Below, piece by piece: positions 57,647 through 64,000 of a stretch of 64,000 nucleotides of DNA. This DNA is from Candidatus Binataceae bacterium. Its GTDB lineage: Bacteria; Desulfobacterota; Binatia; Binatales; Binataceae. The number at the start of each line of letters is the position of its first letter. Positions within the stretch are counted from its first letter, which is position 1. A model generated the notes under the pieces. The model did not search any database, was not told where the DNA came from, and worked only from the letters and a program-made list of their open reading frames with translations. The stretch is taken from contig JASHPB010000071.1 in NCBI GenBank assembly GCA_030038355.1, positions 1-64,000 of the forward strand, given 5' to 3'. The translations under genes and the position numbers were made by a program.

Positions 57647-60304
57647 ATGGAACCGATTAAAGATGTTGACCCGGAGGAGACTACCGAGTGGCTGGATGCG
57701 CTGGAGGCACTGATTGATGCCGAAGGGATCGATCGCGCCCATTTTCTGCTTGAGAATCTGATTTCGCGAGCCCGCTCGCGCGGGACCTTCCTTCCCTACA
57801 ACGCCAACACTCCATACCTAAACACGATCCCCGTTTCGCAACAGCCGCGCTATCCCGGCGACCGCGAAATCGAGCGCCGCATCAACGCCGCCATCCGCTG
57901 GAATGCGCTCGCGATGGTAGTGCGCGCCAACCAGGAATCGTCCGAGCTAGGCGGGCATATCGCGACCTTTCAGTCGGCGGCCACTCTTTACGATGTGGGA
58001 TTCAGCCACTTCTGGCGCGCGCCCTCGGCTGAGCACGGCGGCGATCTGATCTATTTCCAGGGACATTCGTCGCCGGGCATCTATGCGCGTGCGTTCGTCG
58101 AAGGACGCATCAGCGAAGAGCAGCTGCTTCACTTCCGGCGCGAGGTCGACGGCACAGGCCTGTCCTCATATCCGCATCCATGGCTGATGCCCGAGTTCTG
58201 GCAGTTCCCTACGGTCTCGATGGGCCTCGGCCCGATCATGGCCATCTACCAGGCGCGCTTCATGAAGTATCTCGAGGGGCGCGGGCTCGCGACGATGGGT
58301 GACCGCCACGTCTGGGCGTTCGTCGGAGACGGCGAGATGGACGAGCCCGAATCGCTCGGCGCGATCTCGCTCGCCGCGCGCGAGAAACTCGACAACCTGA
58401 TCTTTGTCGTCAACTGCAACCTGCAGCGGCTCGATGGACCGGTGCGTGGCAACGGCAAGATCATTCAGGAGCTCGAGGCGGACTTCCGCGGCGTCGGCTG
58501 GAACGTGATCAAGGTGCTGTGGGGCAGCAACTGGGACGCGCTGCTCGATCGCGACAAGCTCGGCGTGCTGCGCAAGCGCATGGAAGAAGCCGTGGACGGC
58601 GAGTACCAGGCATTCAAGGCGCGCGACGGCGCATACGTGCGCAAGGAATTCTTCGCCAAGTATCCGGAGCTGCTCGAGATGGTGTCTGGCATGACCGACG
58701 AAGAGGTCTGGCAGCTCCGCCGCGGCGGTCACGATCCGATCAAGGTTTACGCCGCATACCACGCCGCCGTGAATCATCGCGAGCAGCCCACCGTGATCCT
58801 TGCCAAGACGATCAAGGGTTATGGCATGGGCGCGGCCGGCGAAGGCATGAACATCACCCATCAGCAGAAGAAGATGGGGCTTGAGGAGCTCAAGGCGTTT
58901 CGCGACCGCTTCAAGATTCCCGTCTCCGACGACGAAATCGGCGAGGTACCGCTCTATCGTCTCGCCGAGAACGGCGTTGAGCTGAAGTACCTGCGCGAGC
59001 GGCGCGCCGCCCTCGACGGCCATCTGCCGCAGCGGCGGCGCAAATCCGTAGCGCTTGAGATTCCTCCCCTCTCCGCATTCGAGCTGCAACTGAAGGGCAG
59101 CGAGGATCGAGAAAACTCGACCACGATGGCTTTCGTGCGCATCCTCGCCGAGTTGCTACGCCACAAGACGATTGGCGCGCGTATCGTGCCGATCGTGCCC
59201 GACGAGTCGCGCACCTTCGGCATGGAAGGGATGTTCCGTCAACTCGGAATCTTTTCGCAGGTCGGACAACTCTACAAACCGGAGGATGCGGGCCAGCTCA
59301 TGTTCTATCGCGAGCATCAGCACGGCCAGATCCTGCAGGAAGGAATCTGCGAGGCCGGCGCGATGTCATCGTGGATCGCCGCGGCGGCCTCCTACAGCAC
59401 TCACGACCTGCCAATGATCCCGTTTTACATCTTCTATTCGATGTTCGGGTTTCAGCGTGTTGGCGACCTTGCCTGGGCCGCTGGCGATTCACGATGCCGC
59501 GGGTTCCTGCTCGGCGGAACCTCGGGACGCACTACACTCAACGGCGAGGGTCTGCAGCACGCCGACGGTCACAGCCACGTGCTCTCGTCCGTTATTCCGA
59601 ACTGCCTCTCGTATGATCCGACGTTTGGCTACGAAGTTGCCGTGATAATCCACGACGGTCTCCGAAAAATGATCGCCGAGCAGCAGGACGTTTTTTATTA
59701 CATCACGCTGATGAACGAGAACTATCAGCACCCGCCGATGCCGAAGGGCGCCGAAGCGAGCATTCTCAAAGGGATGTACCTCTTCCGCGACGGCCGCAAC
59801 GGCAAGGCGCCGCGCGTGCAACTACTCGGTTCGGGAACGATTCTGCGCGAAGTGATCGCGGCGGCGGATCTCCTGCACGACGACTTCGGCGTCGCCGCCG
59901 ATATCTGGAGTGTGCCGAGCTTCACCGAGCTGCGGCGCGAGGGAATCGAGGTCGAGCGCTGGAACACGCTACATCCGAGCGCCAAGCAACGCCGCAGTTA
60001 TGTCGAGACCTGCCTTGCCGAGCGGCCTGGCCCGGTCGTTGCCTCGACTGATTACATCCGCACTTTCCCCGATCAGATCCGGCCCTTCGTCCCGCGCCGC
60101 TATCGAGTGCTCGGCACCGATGGCTTTGGCCGGAGCGATTATCGCGCGCGACTTCGCAACTTCTTCGAAGTCGATCGCTATTACGTCGCCGTGGCGGCGC
60201 TCAAGGCGCTCGCGGATGACGAGCAGCTTCCGATCTCCAAGGTCGACGCCGCCATCAAGAAGTACCACATCGATACTGAGAAACCGATGCCGACGACTGT
60301 ATGA
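57647..60304 (+). CDS. aceE: Pyruvate dehydrogenase E1 component, homodimeric
   Basis: 885 aa; WLDALEALIDAEGIDRAHFLLENLISRARSRG, GDGEMDEPESLGAISLAAREKLDNLIFVVNCNLQRLDGPVRGNGKIIQELEADFRGVGWNVIKV. Confidence 0.97.
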   Translation: MEPIKDVDPEETTEWLDALEALIDAEGIDRAHFLLENLISRARSRGTFLPYNANTPYLNTIPVSQQPRYPGDREIERRINAAIRWNALAMVVRANQESSELGGHIATFQSAATLYDVGFSHFWRAPSAEHGGDLIYFQGHSSPGIYARAFVEGRISEEQLLHFRREVDGTGLSSYPHPWLMPEFWQFPTVSMGLGPIMAIYQARFMKYLEGRGLATMGDRHVWAFVGDGEMDEPESLGAISLAAREKLDNLIFVVNCNLQRLDGPVRGNGKIIQELEADFRGVGWNVIKVLWGSNWDALLDRDKLGVLRKRMEEAVDGEYQAFKARDGAYVRKEFFAKYPELLEMVSGMTDEEVWQLRRGGHDPIKVYAAYHAAVNHREQPTVILAKTIKGYGMGAAGEGMNITHQQKKMGLEELKAFRDRFKIPVSDDEIGEVPLYRLAENGVELKYLRERRAALDGHLPQRRRKSVALEIPPLSAFELQLKGSEDRENSTTMAFVRILAELLRHKTIGARIVPIVPDESRTFGMEGMFRQLGIFSQVGQLYKPEDAGQLMFYREHQHGQILQEGICEAGAMSSWIAAAASYSTHDLPMIPFYIFYSMFGFQRVGDLAWAAGDSRCRGFLLGGTSGRTTLNGEGLQHADGHSHVLSSVIPNCLSYDPTFGYEVAVIIHDGLRKMIAEQQDVFYYITLMNENYQHPPMPKGAEASILKGMYLFRDGRNGKAPRVQLLGSGTILREVIAAADLLHDDFGVAADIWSVPSFTELRREGIEVERWNTLHPSAKQRRSYVETCLAERPGPVVASTDYIRTFPDQIRPFVPRRYRVLGTDGFGRSDYRARLRNFFEVDRYYVAVAALKALADDEQLPISKVDAAIKKYHIDTEKPMPTTV

Positions 60305-61680
60305 GCAAGCTCATAAACATCACCCTTCCCGATATCGGCGACTTCCACGACGTCGAAGTCGTAGAAGTGATGGTCAAGCCGGGCGACAAGATCCGCGTGG
60401 ACGATTCGCTGATCACGATCGAATCCGACAAAGCCTCGATGGAAGTGCCATCGACCGCGGACGGCGTGATCAAGGAGCTCAAGGTCAAAGTCGGCGACAA
60501 GGTCTCCGAAGGATCCGCAATAGTCGTGGTCGAGGCGGCCGAAGGCGCGGGCACGCCCGAAGAAGTCGCCGCCAAGCCGCCATCGGTAGCTCCAGTTCCG
60601 GCGCGTGTACCGGCTCCCGCTCCGGCACCGGCATCGTCTCGCCCGGCACGGGCTCCTGCAGCCGCCGCACCGGCGCCTGCGCCGTCACAGGCGCGCGCTG
60701 AATCTGCGGCTGCACCTTCCAGCGCCAAAGTGATCCCGATTCAATCCGCGCCGCAGCCAAGCGAGCCGCCAATCGTCCGCCCGCACGCAAGTCCCGCGGT
60801 GCGCAAGTTCGCGCGCGAACTTGGCGTCGATCTTGCGCAGATTCACGGCACGGGCTTGAGCGGCCGAATCTTCCGCAGCGACGTCGAGCAATTCGTGAAG
60901 GCCGCGATGAAGACGCCGCGCGTCGAGCAGCATCCCGCTGCACCCGGGCTCGACTTGATTGCGTGGCCGAAAGTCGATTTCACCCGTTTCGGCGAGATCG
61001 AAACCCGACCCTTGAACCGCATTCGCCGCCTGTCCAAAACGAATCTCGCGCGCAACTGGGTGATGATTCCGCACGTCACGCAGTTCGACGAGGCCGATGT
61101 CACCGAACTCGAAGCTTTTCGCCACGAGATCAACGCGAAAGCACCCAACAACGGCGTACGCCTCACGCTCCTCGCGTTCGTGCTCAAGGCCCTGGTGCCG
61201 GCGCTGAAGGAATTTCCGGAGTTCAATTCGTCGCTCGAGGGCGACAATCTGATCTTAAAGAAATACTTTCATTTTGCGTTTGCTGCCGACACACCCGAGG
61301 GTCTACTCGTGCCGGTTATTCACGATGTCGACAAGAAAGGCGTGCTTGAGATTGCCGCCGAGACTGCGGCTCTGGCCGCCAGAGCGCGCGAGGGGAAGTT
61401 GCGGCCGGCGGATATCCAGGGTGGATGCATCACGGTGTCGAGCCTCGGTGGAATCGGCGGAACTGCCTTTACCCCAATTATCAACGCGCCGGAAGTCGCG
61501 GTGCTCGGCGTATCGCGCGTCGCGCACAAACCAGTATGGCGGGACGGCGCCTTCGTGCCGCGCCTAATGCTGCCGCTGTCGCTCTCCTACGATCATCGCG
61601 TGATCGACGGCGCCCTCGCCGCCCGCTTCAGCACGTATTTCGGCACGCTGCTCGGAGATATGCGCCGCGCGCTGCTCTGA
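60301..61680 (+). CDS. aceF: Dihydrolipoamide acetyltransferase (PDH E2)
   Basis: 459 aa; lipoyl domain IESDKASMEVPS, Ala/Pro-rich linker, peripheral-subunit-binding domain, catalytic LSLSYDHRVIDGALAARF; 4-bp overlap with aceE. Confidence 0.96.
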   Translation: MSKLINITLPDIGDFHDVEVVEVMVKPGDKIRVDDSLITIESDKASMEVPSTADGVIKELKVKVGDKVSEGSAIVVVEAAEGAGTPEEVAAKPPSVAPVPARVPAPAPAPASSRPARAPAAAAPAPAPSQARAESAAAPSSAKVIPIQSAPQPSEPPIVRPHASPAVRKFARELGVDLAQIHGTGLSGRIFRSDVEQFVKAAMKTPRVEQHPAAPGLDLIAWPKVDFTRFGEIETRPLNRIRRLSKTNLARNWVMIPHVTQFDEADVTELEAFRHEINAKAPNNGVRLTLLAFVLKALVPALKEFPEFNSSLEGDNLILKKYFHFAFAADTPEGLLVPVIHDVDKKGVLEIAAETAALAARAREGKLRPADIQGGCITVSSLGGIGGTAFTPIINAPEVAVLGVSRVAHKPVWRDGAFVPRLMLPLSLSYDHRVIDGALAARFSTYFGTLLGDMRRALL

Positions 61681-61783
61681 GCGCCGGTTGATTTGTGCGC
61701 CCGCATTTCAGATAACAAACCCGTCGGCGCCGACTGCGCGGTGGCGCATAATTCGTGAAAAGCGAAAATCGAGGTCGAGGAAC

Positions 61784-62932
61784 ATGGGTGTACTTTCGGG
61801 CTATCGCATCATCGAGTTGGCTGGGATCGGGCCGGGTCCAATGTGCGCGATGCTGTTGTCGGACATGGGCGCCGAGGTGGCGCGAATCGATCGCCTTGCT
61901 GACGCAGGCCTCGGCATCTCAGCGGAAACCAAGTTCAACTTCCTGAATCGCGGCCGCCGCTCGATCGCGCTCGATCTGAAACAGCCTGAGGCAATCGAGA
62001 CTCTGCTCAAGATGGTCGAGCGCGCTGATGCTCTTATCGAGGGCTTTCGTCCCGGCGTCACCGAGCGGCTTGGCCTCGGTCCGGACGTATGCTTGAAGCA
62101 CAACCCACGCCTCGTTTACGGGCGCATGACCGGATGGGGCCAGGAAGGTCCGCTCGCGCAGGCTGCGGGCCACGATATCAACTACATCGCGCTTTCGGGC
62201 GCGCTCGGATCGATCGGCCGCCGCGGTGAAGCCCCGGTGCCGCCGCTCAACCTCGTGGGCGATTTCGGCGGTGGTGCGCTATTCCTCGCACTCGGCGTCG
62301 TTGCGGGACTGCTCGAAGCGCAGAAGTCCGGCAAGGGACAAGTAGTCGATGCGGCCATGGTCGATGGCGCAGCTTCGCTGATGACTGCGATCTACGGGAT
62401 TCGCGCCGCCGGCATCTGGAGCGATAAGCGCGGCGATAATATCCTCGATACCGGTGCGCACTACTACGACGTCTACGAGACCAAAGACGGCGAGTACATT
62501 TCGATCGGGTCGATCGAACCGAAGTTCTACGAAGAGCTGCTTGTGCTGTCCGGTCTCAAGAACGAAGAACTGCCGCGCCAGAACGATCGCGCCAAGTGGC
62601 CCGCGATGAAGGAGCGGGTGCGCGCGCTGTTCAAAACGAAGACCCGCGACCAGTGGTGCAAGATCATGGAGGGCAGCGACGTATGCTTCGCCCCCGTGCT
62701 CAGCATGGACGAGGCGCCGGAGCATCCGCATAATCGCCATCGCGGAACCTTCGTCGAAAGCGGCGGTGTCCGCCAGCCGGGACCCGCGCCTCGCTTCAGC
62801 CGCACTCCGAGCGAGATTCAGCGGCCGCCCGCACGCCCGGGCGAGCATACGGAAGAAGCGCTCAGCGATTGGGGCTTTAGTGCCAATGATCTGGCGCGGC
62901 TCCGCGAATGCGGCGCAATCGCTCGCAAGTGA
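61784..62932 (+). CDS. CaiB/BaiF CoA-transferase family protein (alpha-methylacyl-CoA racemase-like)
   Basis: From ATG at 61784: MGVLSGYRIIELAGIGPGPMCAMLLSDMGAEVARIDR, FLNRGRRSIALDLKQPEAIETLLKMVERADALIEGFRPGVTERLGLGPDV. Confidence 0.95.
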   Translation: MGVLSGYRIIELAGIGPGPMCAMLLSDMGAEVARIDRLADAGLGISAETKFNFLNRGRRSIALDLKQPEAIETLLKMVERADALIEGFRPGVTERLGLGPDVCLKHNPRLVYGRMTGWGQEGPLAQAAGHDINYIALSGALGSIGRRGEAPVPPLNLVGDFGGGALFLALGVVAGLLEAQKSGKGQVVDAAMVDGAASLMTAIYGIRAAGIWSDKRGDNILDTGAHYYDVYETKDGEYISIGSIEPKFYEELLVLSGLKNEELPRQNDRAKWPAMKERVRALFKTKTRDQWCKIMEGSDVCFAPVLSMDEAPEHPHNRHRGTFVESGGVRQPGPAPRFSRTPSEIQRPPARPGEHTEEALSDWGFSANDLARLRECGAIARK

Positions 62933-63086
62933 GCTAGCTTCTTTCGCCTTCGTTAGCAGTTCGAATTCTTCTCGCGCACATTCGCGTATAAACGCATGCT
63001 ATCTTTGCGCGCGCGAATTAGCGCCACTCTGCGGCTTCGCTATCCTCAGACTCGGAGCCGTGTTGTGCTTCGGCTCAGGCACTAAA

Positions 63087-63731
63087 ATGCAACTTCGGCT
63101 GAGGTTCTCATTCATGAGACTGCTAGTGGTTTTAATCTCCTCGCTCGGACTCGCCGGATGCGCGGCGCTTGCAGCCGGCGGCGGCGCCGCGCCTACCTCT
63201 GCTTCCGATGCCGAGACCGCAGCGTCCACGGTTTCAGCGATGCCGAAGCCTTCGGCTTTTGACTACGTCGCCAAATCGGAAACCGAGGTCAAGTTCGTAA
63301 ACCCCGCTTCATTGCTGACGAACAGCTCGCGCATCGATGCCAAAGTGATTGAGGAACAATGCCGGTTCCACAGCGCAGATCCGCTGTTTTTCATACCCAA
63401 TGCCAAATCCGAGGGCGCGTGGACTTTTGCCGGCCGCATGAACGAGGACGGAACCTTCCAGGCCCTCGATTACCAGAGCATCTTTTCTCTCGGTATTGGA
63501 GAGGGCGCGCAACAAGTCGGCACCTGGCCGATCAAGATGGTGCCGCTCAGTGACTTTCCCGACGAGTATCTCCAGGATCGGATGGCGGTTGTGGCGACAG
63601 ACAAAATCGATGGCGCCTATCAACATGACCTAACCGCTCGCTATATCGCCAACTCCCAGCGTCTGGAGCAGCGCGTCGCCGAGCTCGAGCAGGCTTACAA
63701 TCCGCAAGAGGAGTGCGTGGGGCGCAAATAG
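63087..63731 (+). CDS. Hypothetical lipoprotein
   Basis: FMRLLVVLISSLGLAGCAALAAGGG lipobox; protein-like sequence to VAELEQAYNPQEECVGRK; alternative ATG at 63114. Confidence 0.72.
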   Translation: MQLRLRFSFMRLLVVLISSLGLAGCAALAAGGGAAPTSASDAETAASTVSAMPKPSAFDYVAKSETEVKFVNPASLLTNSSRIDAKVIEEQCRFHSADPLFFIPNAKSEGAWTFAGRMNEDGTFQALDYQSIFSLGIGEGAQQVGTWPIKMVPLSDFPDEYLQDRMAVVATDKIDGAYQHDLTARYIANSQRLEQRVAELEQAYNPQEECVGRK

Positions 63732-63746
63732 CTAGGAACGAGGTGA

Positions 63747-64000
63747 TCAGAAGTAGATCGGATCGACGTAGAGGCCGCGCTCGGTCGCGGCGGACGGGGC
63801 CGCGAGCCCGGGCGTCCACATGTTGTACTCCTCGACCTCGTCGGCGAGCGATCTGATCAAATCGACACCGGCGGAAGCAGGAGAACTGAATATCGAGAGT
63901 GCGTCGATCCCCCGATCGCGCAGCGCTGCGCAAGCGCTTTTCAGCAGGTTCACAAATTCGTCTTCACCGCCGGAAGCAAACGCGTAGTCGAGGACGACGC
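63747..64000 (-). CDS. C-terminal part of a protein running off the window (GNAT-like, uncertain)
   Basis: Open reading to the window edge: VVLDYAFASGGEDEFVNLLKSACAALRDRGIDALSIFSSPASAGVDLIRSLADEVEEYNMWTPGLAAPSAATERGLYVDPIYF*. Confidence 0.6.
   Translation of the reverse strand, partial: VVLDYAFASGGEDEFVNLLKSACAALRDRGIDALSIFSSPASAGVDLIRSLADEVEEYNMWTPGLAAPSAATERGLYVDPIYF

Overview
GC-rich bacterial chromosomal window, about 64 kb, mostly ordinary housekeeping and metabolic genes. From left to right: ftsH 5' end, tilS, a MerR-like/DnaJ pair, a System I cytochrome c maturation cluster (ccmD/C/B/A, a CcmI-like zinc-ribbon protein, ccmH, ccmF, ccmE), lpxA-yacG, a YafY/WYL regulator and cupin, glgB, an MBL-fold hydrolase, CBS, CYTH and nucleotidyltransferase genes, a DksA-like regulator, a PAS histidine kinase with a receiver-only partner, a Sel1 protein, antiporters, aquaporin, YceI, FAH and VOC enzymes, two acyl-CoA dehydrogenases, an ECF sigma/anti-sigma/DUF3106 cluster, ferredoxin, aldehyde dehydrogenase, an RND efflux operon with two tandem permeases, and aceE-aceF followed by a CoA transferase. 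No tRNA, rRNA, CRISPR array, prophage or complete transposon was seen, and I found no convincing new multi-gene system such as a defence island. The less ordinary material is: (i) gene-decay zones at 12.2-12.9, 21.0-26.0 and 43.1-43.7 kb holding relics of a GST, HPF, receiver-PAS, methyltransferase, multicopper oxidase and aldehyde dehydrogenase; (ii) a 320-bp element with 40-bp imperfect terminal inverted repeats and a possible 4-bp TSD (17383-17702); (iii) two families of short dispersed palindromic repeats; (iv) palindromes in regulatory gaps; (v) a DksA-like protein with a C-terminal AT-hook-like motif; (vi) a secreted protein with seven exact-length 18-aa repeats next to an ECF sigma/anti-sigma pair; (vii) tandem RND permeases sharing one adaptor and one outer-membrane factor. 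All calls come from reading the sequence and ORF track; no database search was run.
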